NCBI GenBank assembly: GCA_040079935.1 | Contig: JBEBJI010000002.1 | Coordinates: 62,001-126,000, forward strand | Direction of reading: 5' to 3' | From: Methylotenera_A sp040079935 | GTDB lineage: Bacteria; Pseudomonadota; Gammaproteobacteria; Burkholderiales; Methylophilaceae | DNA length: 64,000 nucleotides | In this document: positions 15,288-23,733 of the stretch, piece by piece | How the letters are laid out: each line of letters starts with the position of its first letter | Position numbering within the stretch: position 1 is the first letter of the stretch | Translations under genes and position numbers: made by a program | Notes under the pieces: model-generated | The model's database searches: none | The model's input: only the letters and a program-made list of their open reading frames with translations | What the model was told of the DNA's origin: nothing

Positions 15288-15980
15288 TTAATTTTTACTT
15301 GCAACTAAGTTATAAATTTTCGCACCAATCACGCCGCCCAAAATCGGCGCAACCCAGAAAAGCCAAAGTTGTTGCAGGTAAATGCCGCCTGCAAACAGCG
15401 CTTGGCTGGTGCTGCGCGCGGGGTTCACTGAAGTATTGGTGATTGGGATGCTAATCATGTGAATGAGCGCCAGAGTTAAACCAATCGCCAACGGTGCTAA
15501 AGCTGCAGGTGCGCGGCTATCGGTTGCGCCCATGATGATAAACAGAAACACGGCGGTCATCACGACTTCGCACACAAATGCGGCGTGCAGCGCGTAACCA
15601 TGTGGCGAAGCTTCGCCGTAGCCATTGGATGCAAAGCCGCCTAACTGAAAGCCTTCTTGCCCGCTGGCGATGCACCAAATAATTGCTGCCGCTAAAATGC
15701 CGCCCAATACTTGCGCGATGATGTAATGCGGTAAATCGCTCGATTTAAACCGCCCGCCTGCCACTAAGCCAATCGATACGGCTGGGTTTAAATGGCAACC
15801 TGAAATGTGGCCGATTGCGTAGGCCATGGTGACCACGCTTAAGCCAAAAGCGAGCGAAACGCCTAGATAACCCAAGCCTAATTCGGGTATGCCAGCCGCC
15901 AGTACTGCGCTACCACAGCCGCCCAACACCAGCCAAAAAGTACCAATTAATTCTGCTAACGCACGCTTATTTAAAGACAT
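15288..15980 (-). CDS. aqpZ: Aquaporin Z
   Basis: 230-residue water channel of the inner membrane, six transmembrane helices. Both NPA boxes are present (HLNPAVS at about 63-69 and SVNPARS near the C-terminus). The selectivity-filter residues of AqpZ are recognisable: Phe in SLAFGLSV, His in ALIHM, Thr in TNTSVNPAR and Arg after the second NPA. This points to a water-specific channel rather than a glycerol facilitator. A ribosome site (AGGGAGG type) precedes the ATG. The gene is monocistronic, bounded by a terminator. Confidence 0.96.
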   Translation of the reverse strand: MSLNKRALAELIGTFWLVLGGCGSAVLAAGIPELGLGYLGVSLAFGLSVVTMAYAIGHISGCHLNPAVSIGLVAGGRFKSSDLPHYIIAQVLGGILAAAIIWCIASGQEGFQLGGFASNGYGEASPHGYALHAAFVCEVVMTAVFLFIIMGATDSRAPAALAPLAIGLTLALIHMISIPITNTSVNPARSTSQALFAGGIYLQQLWLFWVAPILGGVIGAKIYNLVASKN

Positions 15981-16073
15981 TTGAATCCTCCCTAGGTTTT
16001 AATTTTTGTTAAAGCAGGAATAATTTACGCTGAATTTATTAAGATAACAAGTGGCTTCGGTTAGAATGCTAAT

Positions 16074-16868
16074 ATGAGTTTTAAGCATATTACTTCGCGC
16101 GACAATCCAATTTTTAAATACCTAAAAAAATTGGCCGAAAACGCACGGGAGCGCCGTGCCGAAGGCAAAACGCTGCTCGATGGCGTGCATTTGATTGAAG
16201 CTTATATTCAGGCGGTTGGTGAGCCAGAACTCATCATTATCCCCGAAGGTAAAAGCTCGCTCGAGGCTACGCAACTCATGCAACATTTGGAGTATGTAAA
16301 TACGATTATGTTTCCAACGCTGATGTTTGCTGAATTAACACCAGTGGCTACTTCAACAGGCATTTTGGCACTAGTCCTGCAACCCAATATCCATGCGCCT
16401 GTCGTTAATGAGTCTTTAGCAGCATCATTTATTTTGCTTTTAGAGGATATTCAAGACCCAGGTAACTTGGGCAGCATGCTGCGCACGGCTCTGGGCGCAG
16501 GTGTCGAAGCGGTTTATTTGAGCAAAGGATGCACCGATGCTTATTCGCCAAAATGTTTGCGCGGCGGACAGGGCGCGCAGTTTCATTTGCCGATTATTGA
16601 AGGTGCGAATTTACTTGAAATCATCCAAAATTTTGCAGGAAATACTTACGCCACAGCGATTGACGGTGAGTCGCTCTACGCGCAAGATTTGACACAACCA
16701 ACTGCGTTTATTATCGGCAACGAAGGCGCGGGTTTAAGCGCCAAAGTTGTGCAGGCGGCTAGCCACAAAATTAGCATTCCAATGCACCAAAGTTTGGAAT
16801 CGCTCAACGCAGCCGCAGCAACGGCGGTCTGTTTATTTGAACGCAGGCGCCAAATCATGGTCAACTAA
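16074..16868 (+). CDS. SpoU/TrmH-family RNA 2'-O-methyltransferase
   Basis: 264 residues. An N-terminal substrate-binding domain is followed by the SPOUT trefoil-knot domain with EDIQDPGNLGSMLRTA (motif 1), FIIGNEGAGLS (motif 2) and IPMHQSLESLNAAAATAVCLFE (motif 3), which bind S-adenosylmethionine. The target is a ribose in rRNA or tRNA; the exact site cannot be told from sequence. It starts at ATG 16074, divergent from aqpZ, and the pilin-like gene follows after 16 bp. A palindromic element copy lies at the domain boundary (LVLQPNIHAPVV). Confidence 0.92.
   Translation: MSFKHITSRDNPIFKYLKKLAENARERRAEGKTLLDGVHLIEAYIQAVGEPELIIIPEGKSSLEATQLMQHLEYVNTIMFPTLMFAELTPVATSTGILALVLQPNIHAPVVNESLAASFILLLEDIQDPGNLGSMLRTALGAGVEAVYLSKGCTDAYSPKCLRGGQGAQFHLPIIEGANLLEIIQNFAGNTYATAIDGESLYAQDLTQPTAFIIGNEGAGLSAKVVQAASHKISIPMHQSLESLNAAAATAVCLFERRRQIMVN
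16376..16404. repeat. Dispersed palindromic element, copy in the RNA methyltransferase gene
   Basis: CCTGCAACCC, AATATCCATGCG, CCTGTCG. Read in frame as LQPNIHAPV in the linker between the two domains. Confidence 0.6.
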
Positions 16869-16884
16869 AGTTGAAAGGATGGCT

Positions 16885-17364
16885 ATGAGGAATAAACAAA
16901 TTGGTTTTACTGTAGTTGAAATGATGGTGGTAGTGGCGATTCTGGCAATTTTAGCGATGATGGCGATACCCTCACAAATCGAGCGAATTGTTAGAGAAGA
17001 AGTGAAATCAGCCATGTCTTTGGCAGACGCGGCAAAAGAGCCGATAGGTGAAGCATGGAAAACAAGCAAGACTTTACCTGTTAATAATGCCGAAGCACGG
17101 TTGCCTGTACCGGAAAAAGTAGTGAGTAATTTTATTAACAAGTTAGAAGTGGTTGATGGTGCGATACACATGACATTTGGTAATAAAGCACGCACTCAGT
17201 TGAGTGGAAAAATATTATCTATTCGGCCAGCGGTGATTGAAGAATCGCAAGCGGTACCGATTGCTTGGGTGTGTGGCAATGCCAAAGCGCCTGACCAAAT
17301 GACCATTAAGGGCGAAAATAAAACGAATATTTCGGATATATATTTACCAGGTTTATGCAGGTAA
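16885..17364 (+). CDS. Type IV pilin-like protein
   Basis: About 159 residues. I chose the ATG at 16885 because AAAGGA lies five bases upstream; the ATG at 16879 is less well placed. The N-terminus is a class III signal: short basic leader, prepilin peptidase site IG|FTVVE with Glu at +5, and the hydrophobic helix VVEMMVVVAILAILAMMAIP. A cysteine pair near the C-terminus (VCGNAK and LCR at the end) fits a pilin D-region disulfide loop. No assembly genes are nearby, so it may be a minor pilin or pseudopilin. It follows the RNA methyltransferase by 16 bp and converges on hslO with one base between stops. Confidence 0.88.
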   Translation: MRNKQIGFTVVEMMVVVAILAILAMMAIPSQIERIVREEVKSAMSLADAAKEPIGEAWKTSKTLPVNNAEARLPVPEKVVSNFINKLEVVDGAIHMTFGNKARTQLSGKILSIRPAVIEESQAVPIAWVCGNAKAPDQMTIKGENKTNISDIYLPGLCR

Positions 17365-17365
17365 A

Positions 17366-18253
17366 TTAATGCGTTGAAGTACTTACATTGATTACAATTT
17401 CATTTGTAAATAACGCGGCTGCATCCACCGCATCAAACAAATATTGTTTGTTACAAAAATCGCAATTCACTTCAATGTTGTCGCGCTCGTTCAAGATGTC
17501 ATTCACTTCATCAATGCCCAACATGCGTAGCATTGCGCCTACCTTGGTTTTACTACAACTGCATTGAAACTTGGTAGGTTTTGCATCAAATAAGCGGATA
17601 TCTTCTTCTACGAAAAGTCTGGTTAATAGCTGTTCTGGCGCTAAGTTTTGCAGCTCTTCATTAGTGAGAGTATTCGCTAGTAGATTGAGGCGATTCCATG
17701 CATCAGCTTCTATTACCAACTGCTCTGGTAGCTTTTGCAATAGCATGCCAGATGCAGTTTCGCCATCACAATGTAACCATAACGAAGTGTCAATTTGTTG
17801 AGAGCGTTGCATATAGTGCTGTAACATCTCTGCAATTGTCTCACCTTCAATTGCCACAATGCCTTGATAGGCCTCACCTTCTTTTGGGTCTAGCGTAATG
17901 ACAAATTGACCATTTTTTACTAAATTCAAAAATGTCCCATTGGCAATTTCATCTGCTCGCGCTTCATCCCACTTAGCCGTTGCGCGCATTTTTAGTGTTG
18001 AGCTACATTCTACAACCAGTAATTTAAGCGCACCCTTGCTCTGCAATTGCAGCACCATCGTGCCCTCCATTTTTAGCGTAGCAGAAAGCAATGCGCTTGC
18101 TGCCATCAACTCGCCAAGCGTTTGTTTTAATACTAAAGGTAAGGTTTGGTGCTGTAAAACCTGCTGATAGGTGTGATTGAGGTGGACAATATTGCCGCGA
18201 ATGGGTGTGTTTTCAAACAAGAAATGCTGCAGTGAATCGCCAAAGTTTTTCAT
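17366..18253 (-). CDS. hslO: Redox-regulated chaperone Hsp33
   Basis: 295 residues. Cytoplasmic holdase activated when oxidation releases zinc. The C-terminal redox switch is complete: CSC near residue 230 and CDFC near residue 263, four zinc-binding cysteines in the CxC-Xn-CxxC order. The N-terminal domain shows the usual GxLLAAxxLLxATLK-type helix (LGELMAASALLSATLK). Convergent with the pilin-like gene. Confidence 0.95.
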   Translation of the reverse strand: MKNFGDSLQHFLFENTPIRGNIVHLNHTYQQVLQHQTLPLVLKQTLGELMAASALLSATLKMEGTMVLQLQSKGALKLLVVECSSTLKMRATAKWDEARADEIANGTFLNLVKNGQFVITLDPKEGEAYQGIVAIEGETIAEMLQHYMQRSQQIDTSLWLHCDGETASGMLLQKLPEQLVIEADAWNRLNLLANTLTNEELQNLAPEQLLTRLFVEEDIRLFDAKPTKFQCSCSKTKVGAMLRMLGIDEVNDILNERDNIEVNCDFCNKQYLFDAVDAAALFTNEIVINVSTSTH

Positions 18254-18359
18254 GCATGCATTTTAACATTTGCAAGCCTGCAAAGGTTAAGTTAAGCTCT
18301 AACTGTATCGTTTTAATGAGTCGCAGCGAGTGCCATAAAAATAGGCGCATAAAATTATT

Positions 18360-19130
18360 ATGAAATTGGCAAACACAACCTTTTTGTTTAAAAAACCATT
18401 AACCACTAAACAAGTGGTGATTAGAATTTTATGTATTGAGTTGCTGATGGAATTTTTAATCATGCTGATGTTCAGCGTGCTTCCATTTCAATTCAGTACA
18501 TTAACGGGTGCCTTGGTAGATGCTATTTTATTGGTGATATTGACTACGCCTGCCATTTATTTTTGGGTGATTAAACCCTTTGTGGAGGCGCGAGACGAGG
18601 CTATTATTCACATTAACCACTTGGCGCATACCGATTCTTTAACCAAGTTAGCCAATCGCAAACTTATTTTAGAGTATCTCGAGCTATTGGTGGCGGGCAA
18701 TGCGCGCCATGCTGACCACGGCGCAGTGTTGTTGATTGATTTGGATAACTTTAAGCCAGTGAATGATAACTATGGGCATGATGCGGGTGATGCTTTGCTG
18801 ATTAAAATCGGCGAGCGTTTAAAAACCAGCGTGCGCGGTGAGGACGTAGTGGGGAGACTTGGAGGCGATAAGTTTATTGTGTTGCTGCGTAGGCTGGGCG
18901 CAGAAGATAAAGTCGCACGCTATGTGGCGCAATTTGTCGCCTATAAATTGATTAAACAAGCGATGGAGCCAGTTGACCATAACGGTAATATATTGTTGGT
19001 GGGCGCCAGTGTTGGCATACGTCTTTTCACTACCGAATCCGACGTGCACAAAATTATCAGTGAAGCCGAGGCGGCAATGTATCGCGCGAAAGAAAACGGC
19101 AAAGGTTGCGCAGTTTTTTTTGATGAATAA
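18360..19130 (+). CDS. Membrane GGDEF-family protein with degenerate GGDKF active site
   Basis: 256 residues. Two transmembrane helices in the first 75 residues (LCIELLMEFLIMLMFSVLPF and the segment after LVDAILLVILTTPAIYF), then a GGDEF fold starting HTDSLTKLANRK. The signature reads GGDKF (168-172): the glutamate that holds metal and helps catalysis is Lys, so diguanylate cyclase activity is unlikely. The inhibitory-site motif RxxD (R159-G-E-D162) is intact five residues upstream, so it could bind c-di-GMP as an effector. The periplasmic loop is very short. Isolated, converging on gluQ. Confidence 0.88.
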   Translation: MKLANTTFLFKKPLTTKQVVIRILCIELLMEFLIMLMFSVLPFQFSTLTGALVDAILLVILTTPAIYFWVIKPFVEARDEAIIHINHLAHTDSLTKLANRKLILEYLELLVAGNARHADHGAVLLIDLDNFKPVNDNYGHDAGDALLIKIGERLKTSVRGEDVVGRLGGDKFIVLLRRLGAEDKVARYVAQFVAYKLIKQAMEPVDHNGNILLVGASVGIRLFTTESDVHKIISEAEAAMYRAKENGKGCAVFFDE

Positions 19131-19145
19131 TTAAATCTAATTTAA

Positions 19146-20057
19146 TTAAACTGTAATTATTTGCCGTTGCTTAGGTGCTGCTGAAATTCCCCAATTTGTT
19201 ATTGCCCAGCGCCATATTTCCGCAAGTGTGGCGTTTTTTATTTCTGCGGGCGGGTTTTGACCTAAAAAGTTTAAGGCATCGAATAATTGATGCTCTGGAA
19301 GGCGCATAGATATTGGCTGCACGCGAGTCTGTTTGCTGAGTTTTTCGCCTGCATCATTCACCGCAATTGGAATGTGCGCGTAGCTTGGCGTTTTAAAGCC
19401 AAGCAATTGTTGCAAGTAAATTTGCCGCGGCGTGGAATCCAATAAATCTGCGCCGCGCACAATGTGGGTGATGTTTTGCGCGGCATCATCGACGACCACT
19501 GCGAGCTGATACGCAAATAATCCATCGGCGCGTTTGACGATAAAGTCGCCGACATCATGCGCTAGATTTTGCGTGATTTCGCCCTGAATCGCATCTAAAA
19601 ATCTGATATCTTTATCTATAACCACTGCCCTGTAAGCCGCATGAATATTGCCTCGCAGGGCAGGTATATTAAAGCAAGTTCTAGGGTAAATTAAGCCATC
19701 AATGCCTTGCGCGTTGCTGGAATCAGCAATTTCTTTGCGCGTGCAGGTGCAGGCGTAAATTAAATTTTGTTTTTTCAGTGTATTTAAAGCATTTGCGTAA
19801 GCTTCACTGCGCTGGCTTTGGTAAACAATTTTGTCATCCCACTCAAATTCAAATGCTTCCAAAGTGCGTAGAATCTCATCCGCCGCGCCGCTTATTTCAC
19901 GCGGCTTGTCGAGATCTTCCATGCGTACTAGCCATTTTCCGCCGTGCGATTTTGCATCGCAATAACTGGCAACCGCGGCGACTAATGAGCCAAAATGTAG
20001 TGGCCCGGTCGGCGAAGGCGCAAAACGCCCAACATAATTAGTGGATTCGGTGGACAT
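19146..20057 (-). CDS. gluQ: Glutamyl-Q tRNA(Asp) synthetase
   Basis: 303 residues. Shortened GluRS paralogue without an anticodon-binding domain; attaches glutamate to queuosine in tRNA(Asp). HIGH-type motif RFAPSPTGPLHFGSL near the N-terminus, zinc-site cysteines CTCT and TCF, and the KMSKS counterpart KLSKQ. It overlaps the DUF3301 gene by 20 bp. A palindromic element copy at 19626-19662 sits just after the zinc region and reads PALRGNIHAAYRA. Confidence 0.95.
   Translation of the reverse strand: MSTESTNYVGRFAPSPTGPLHFGSLVAAVASYCDAKSHGGKWLVRMEDLDKPREISGAADEILRTLEAFEFEWDDKIVYQSQRSEAYANALNTLKKQNLIYACTCTRKEIADSSNAQGIDGLIYPRTCFNIPALRGNIHAAYRAVVIDKDIRFLDAIQGEITQNLAHDVGDFIVKRADGLFAYQLAVVVDDAAQNITHIVRGADLLDSTPRQIYLQQLLGFKTPSYAHIPIAVNDAGEKLSKQTRVQPISMRLPEHQLFDALNFLGQNPPAEIKNATLAEIWRWAITNWGISAAPKQRQIITV
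19626..19662. repeat. Dispersed palindromic element, copy in gluQ
   Basis: 37 bp bounded by the perfect inverted repeat TGCCCTG (19626-19632) / CAGGGCA (19656-19662), with GAATATTG in the centre. Confidence 0.75.
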
Positions 20058-20379
20058 TGCTTTCTACAGCGCCAGCCTGCGCGTAAGGCGGAATATGCCA
20101 AGTTTGCAGTTGTTTTCCGAGTAGTTGCAAATTGCATTGCATGCGCTCGGCGCCACTGGCGCTCACTTCAAACTCGTATAAACGTTGCAATTGTGCATGA
20201 CCACTGCTATCGCGACCAATGCGTATTCTATTGCAGGCCACAGTTTCGTCTAGCAGTTGTAAATTGCAGCGGTTTGCCAACTCGCGCCCTAAATTAATGG
20301 CAAGCTCACGCTTGGCGATGCTATCCAGCCAAAACCATGCCGCAAACAACAGTAATGCTAAAAGGAGCAATTCCAACAT
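20038..20379 (-). CDS. DUF3301 family membrane-anchored protein
   Basis: 113 residues. N-terminal hydrophobic helix (LELLLLALLLFAAWFWLDS), then a small soluble domain with ELANRCNLQLLDETVAC, RLYEFEVSASG and a C-terminal CNLQLLGKQLQTWHIPPY, the pattern of DUF3301. The function of the family is unknown. Its end overlaps the gluQ start by 20 bp, suggesting coexpression. Confidence 0.85.
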   Translation of the reverse strand: MLELLLLALLLFAAWFWLDSIAKRELAINLGRELANRCNLQLLDETVACNRIRIGRDSSGHAQLQRLYEFEVSASGAERMQCNLQLLGKQLQTWHIPPYAQAGAVESNVHRIH

Positions 20380-20508
20380 GATTTTTTCACTTTTCTATTT
20401 ACAACGCGCGAAATATAATTAAACTTAACCTATACTATATGAGACATTTATTATAGTTTTCAATAGATTATGCAGTAGAATTAAAAATATAAATTAAGTG
20501 ATGAATTA

Positions 20509-21183
20509 ATGACAATTCAAGAACGCGAACAACAAGCGCTGGAAGTTTACATTAAGTTGCTAACCAGCAAAGGTTTCGGCCCAGATACTTTTGTGCCGCG
20601 CGTTAATTTTTTGAATAGATTAATACCTTTGTTGAGTGATAAAGAGCTTAATGGACGTGAATATCGAATCGCCATTGAAGAGCTGATGGACTCGGTAGAA
20701 GAGGCGGATTGGCCTGAGAGTTTAACTATCGCCCGCGAGTATTATCCCTTTTGGCTCAATGACTTAAAAGCAGTTGCGCAGCTGAGCAAAAATACGCCTA
20801 AAGACACTTTGCCGATTGATTGGCAACCCATCCAAGTCACATTAAGTGCGCTATGGCATACGGTGGATGCTGAAAAGTTTGATACCACCGATAGCTGGGC
20901 ACTAAAGGGTTATACCAAAGCGCTGCGCTTTGAAAACGCTGATCAAACGCTCATCGATACACGTTTAAAATTAGCCAAAATTTTATTGGTGCGCTTGCGG
21001 GATGCACCAAATAAAGATAACAAATTTTATCGCACCACAGTAGATGCAACATTGCCGCTGTTTGAGGTGAAAAAAAATCGTCGCTTATTTTTGGTGGTTG
21101 TACGCGAGTTTTTCCATTTTTGGGCTGGCAATCCAGAGGCGGAAAAGTATGTGCTGAACAGCAATACGGTCAGCATGCTATAA
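20509..21183 (+). CDS. Conserved-type protein of unknown function
   Basis: 224 residues, cytoplasmic, predominantly helical, no signal or membrane segment. It begins with EREQQALEVYIKLLTSKGF and ends with LVVVREFFHFWAGNPEAEKYV; rich in Trp, Phe and charged residues. I do not recognise a domain. Codon use resembles its neighbours. It lies upstream of amtB on the same strand, but the sigma-54 promoter between them suggests separate regulation. Confidence 0.75.
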   Translation: MTIQEREQQALEVYIKLLTSKGFGPDTFVPRVNFLNRLIPLLSDKELNGREYRIAIEELMDSVEEADWPESLTIAREYYPFWLNDLKAVAQLSKNTPKDTLPIDWQPIQVTLSALWHTVDAEKFDTTDSWALKGYTKALRFENADQTLIDTRLKLAKILLVRLRDAPNKDNKFYRTTVDATLPLFEVKKNRRLFLVVVREFFHFWAGNPEAEKYVLNSNTVSML

Positions 21184-21194
21184 AAGTAGTTTTT

Positions 21195-21239
21195 GCACTT
21201 TTAAAGTGCGCCGCACTTTACATAGCACCAAATAAGTGC
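21195..21239 (+). promoter_or_regulatory. Two tandem NtrC-type binding sites upstream of amtB
   Basis: Two dyads of the form GCAC-N7-GTGC: GCAC 21195-21198 with GTGC 21206-21209, and GCAC 21225-21228 with GTGC 21236-21239. Centres are 30 bp apart, about three helix turns, and lie about 85-115 bp before the predicted transcription start. This matches the NtrC enhancer consensus and layout. The first also overlaps a hairpin (TAAAGTGC/GCACTTTA). Confidence 0.75.
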
Positions 21240-21291
21240 AAAATTTTAAATCCCACTTGTAAAATCCGTTTAAAATCAATGGCCGATTCCA

Positions 21292-21307
21292 TGGCTTAAA
21301 TTTTGCT
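21292..21307 (+). promoter_or_regulatory. Sigma-54 (-24/-12) promoter of amtB
   Basis: TGGC at 21292-21295 and TTGCT at 21303-21307 give the GG-N10-GC spacing exactly (GG 21293-21294, GC 21305-21306). Transcription would start near 21318, about 65 bases before the amtB ATG. Confidence 0.8.
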
Positions 21308-21382
21308 TTTATGTATTGGCTTTTAAAGCAAGATAGCTATAATAATTCAAAAATATTAAATAATTATGGGGAGTAATTTTCA

Positions 21383-22573
21383 ATGGAAGCATTAGTTTCG
21401 GCCAATGATGTTTTATTTGTATTGCTGGGCGCTATCATGGTGCTGGCCATGCACGCGGGGTTCGCGTTTTTAGAGCTCGGCACCGTTCGCAGTAAAAACC
21501 AAGTCAATGCGCTGGTTAAAATTATGGTCGATTTTTCTATCTCGACCATCGCTTATTTTTTCATCGGCTACAGTGTTGCTTATGGGGTGAGTTTTTTTAG
21601 CGGTGCAGAGGTGTTAGCGGCCAAAAATGGCTATGATTTAGTTAAGTTTTTCTTTTTACTCACCTTCGCTGCGGCTATACCAGCCATTGTTTCTGGTGGT
21701 ATTGCTGAGCGTGCAAAATTCAATCCGCAAGTCGCTGCAACATTCTTGCTGGTCGGCTTCGTGTATCCGTTTTTTGAAGGCATCGCATGGAACAAACATT
21801 ACGGTATTCAAGATTGGTTATTAGCCAATTTTGGCGCCACCTTTCACGATTTCGCTGGCTCAGTAGTAGTGCATGCCATGGGTGGTTGGATAGCGCTAGC
21901 CGCTGTGATTTTATTGGGCGCGCGTACTGGTAGATATAGCAAAGATGGAAAATTGCACGCCTACCCACCTTCAAACATTCCATTTTTGGCGCTAGGTGCA
22001 TGGATACTCACCGTGGGCTGGTTTGGCTTTAATGTGATGTCGGCGCAGGCCATTCAAGGTATTTCGGGCTTGGTTGCAGTGAATTCGCTGATGGCTTTAG
22101 TGGGCGGCACTTTAGCGGCTACTTTGTTAGGTAAAAACGACCCAGGCTTTGTACATAACGGCCCACTAGCTGGTTTGGTGGCGGTGTGCGCGGGCTCGGA
22201 TGTCATGCACCCACTTGGCGCTCTGGCGACAGGTGCAGTAGCTGGCGCGCTGTTTGTATGGGCGTTTACCCTCACGCAAAATCGCTTAAAAATTGATGAC
22301 GTACTTGGTGTTTGGCCTTTGCATGGTTTATGTGGCGCTTGGGGCGGCTTAGCGGCAGGTATTTTTGGCGCAAAAAGTTTAGGGGGGTTGGGCGGCGTTA
22401 CGTTTATGTCGCAATTGATTGGCACTGGTTTAGGTCTAGTGATTGCACTTGTAGGCGGCGCGTTGGTGTATGGCGGACTTAAACAATTGGTTGGCATACG
22501 CATGAGCCAAGAAGACGAATTTGAAGGAGCTGACTTGAGCATTCATAAAATTCCGGCGCGTTCAGAAGACTAG
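21383..22573 (+). CDS. amtB: Ammonium transporter
   Basis: 396 residues, 11 transmembrane helices, inner membrane. Conducts ammonium. The twin pore histidines are in VVHAMGG and PLHGLCGAWGG, and the conserved Asp in HDFAG is present. It lacks the long cleaved signal peptide of E. coli AmtB, starting directly with the first helix. A ribosome site (GGGGAGT) precedes the ATG. The companion PII gene glnK is not adjacent. Regulation by nitrogen starvation is strongly suggested by the sigma-54 promoter and NtrC sites upstream. It converges on a diguanylate cyclase gene across a terminator. Confidence 0.96.
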   Translation: MEALVSANDVLFVLLGAIMVLAMHAGFAFLELGTVRSKNQVNALVKIMVDFSISTIAYFFIGYSVAYGVSFFSGAEVLAAKNGYDLVKFFFLLTFAAAIPAIVSGGIAERAKFNPQVAATFLLVGFVYPFFEGIAWNKHYGIQDWLLANFGATFHDFAGSVVVHAMGGWIALAAVILLGARTGRYSKDGKLHAYPPSNIPFLALGAWILTVGWFGFNVMSAQAIQGISGLVAVNSLMALVGGTLAATLLGKNDPGFVHNGPLAGLVAVCAGSDVMHPLGALATGAVAGALFVWAFTLTQNRLKIDDVLGVWPLHGLCGAWGGLAAGIFGAKSLGGLGGVTFMSQLIGTGLGLVIALVGGALVYGGLKQLVGIRMSQEDEFEGADLSIHKIPARSED

Positions 22574-22588
22574 TTTTTTATGGTGAAT

Positions 22589-22618
22589 TTAAAGAGACTT
22601 TTTAAGTTTCTTTAATTT
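22589..22618. terminator. Bidirectional terminator between amtB and a cyclase gene
   Basis: 12-bp stem TTAAAGAGACTT (22589-22600) / AAGTTTCTTTAA (22604-22615) with one G-T pair and a TTT loop; AT-rich, at the junction of two convergent genes. Confidence 0.65.
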
Positions 22619-22638
22619 ACCAACTCAAAATTCAAAAT

Positions 22639-23685
22639 TTAGAACAGCTCAATTTCGCCACTATTTTCGCTATGTACTAGTATGCCAGCGCTTATTAATT
22701 GCTCATGTTGACATACTTGGTTTCTGCCATTGTTTTTTGCATGGTATAGCGATGTATCAGCTCGGTCAATAATGCTAGACGATAAATCAGAAGTAACTAT
22801 TTTAGTGAAGCCACTGCTAACGGTGACTATCCCAACTTGTGGAAAGTTATATTTCTCAATGTTGTCTCTAAATCGATTGAGTACAGAGTACATTGCTTCA
22901 TCAGATGGGCATTGAAACACGCCTACAAACTCTTCTCCGCCAAAACGAAATAACAAGTCTTGATCTCTAAAAGTTTTTTCTAAGATTCTAGAAAATAACA
23001 ACAATACCTCATCACCCATCAAGTGACCATATGTGTCATTAACACGTTTAAAATGGTCAATATCAAAAATGGCTAGGTAGCTTTGGGTTTGCTCACCTTT
23101 ACGTCTATGCAGGTTCGAGATAATAGTATTAATTTTAAGGTCAAATGTTTTTCTATTGAGCAATCCAGTCAGTGTGTCACGCTCATTTTCATTCATTAGT
23201 GCGACAAAATTATGATAGATTTTTAAGATCATCAGCGTTAATGCATGGTCTTGCGAACCTTGCAGCGCTTCAATTAAAATGACTGCAATCGGTTGTTTTT
23301 TAGCATTCAACAATGGGAACAAGGTTAGTTCTTTTTCTTGCCTGTGTGTGTACGTGGTTTTGCAGCTTTCAAGACATTCTTTTAAAGCGTCTAAAATGTC
23401 TGCAGGGATATTTTCATTTTCTTGCTGCTTGCCGATGAGTGTATTGGTGTATTTAATATTATCGATGCTACTAGCACGATACAACGTCATGCGTTCTGGC
23501 GCGGCGAGCTTAAAAAGAGTTTGCGCGAGTGCTAACTCAATGGCGTTAGAATCTCTCTCACTGGTTAGCGAGATAATGTTTTCTAATACGCTTTTTAGAT
23601 TATTTTCTTTCATTTTTTTATTTGCACTAGTTTTATTTAGCATTATCCATGGCGTATTGGTAAGTAAATCCATAATAAGCGCCAC
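22639..23685 (-). CDS. Cytoplasmic diguanylate cyclase (GGDEF)
   Basis: Up to 348 residues. Makes c-di-GMP from GTP. The C-terminal half is a GGDEF domain with DTLTGLLNRKTF at its start and an intact active site, FRFGGEEFVGVF, near residue 250. The N-terminal half resembles a GAF-like sensory region and has no membrane helix. No RxxD inhibitory site is seen at the usual place. The start is uncertain: GTG at 23685, ATG at 23673 or a later ATG (MKENNLKSV); none has a strong ribosome site. Confidence 0.88.
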   Translation of the reverse strand: MALIMDLLTNTPWIMLNKTSANKKMKENNLKSVLENIISLTSERDSNAIELALAQTLFKLAAPERMTLYRASSIDNIKYTNTLIGKQQENENIPADILDALKECLESCKTTYTHRQEKELTLFPLLNAKKQPIAVILIEALQGSQDHALTLMILKIYHNFVALMNENERDTLTGLLNRKTFDLKINTIISNLHRRKGEQTQSYLAIFDIDHFKRVNDTYGHLMGDEVLLLFSRILEKTFRDQDLLFRFGGEEFVGVFQCPSDEAMYSVLNRFRDNIEKYNFPQVGIVTVSSGFTKIVTSDLSSSIIDRADTSLYHAKNNGRNQVCQHEQLISAGILVHSENSGEIELF

Positions 23686-23733
23686 TAACTTTACTTAGTT
23701 TTTGAGATTACTCGTATATACGCTTCATCCTGC

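Noticed and set aside
16747..16884. Upstream extension of the pilin-like gene to 16747
   Set aside because: It overlaps the RNA methyltransferase gene by over 100 bp; the prepilin leader and ribosome site place the start at 16885.
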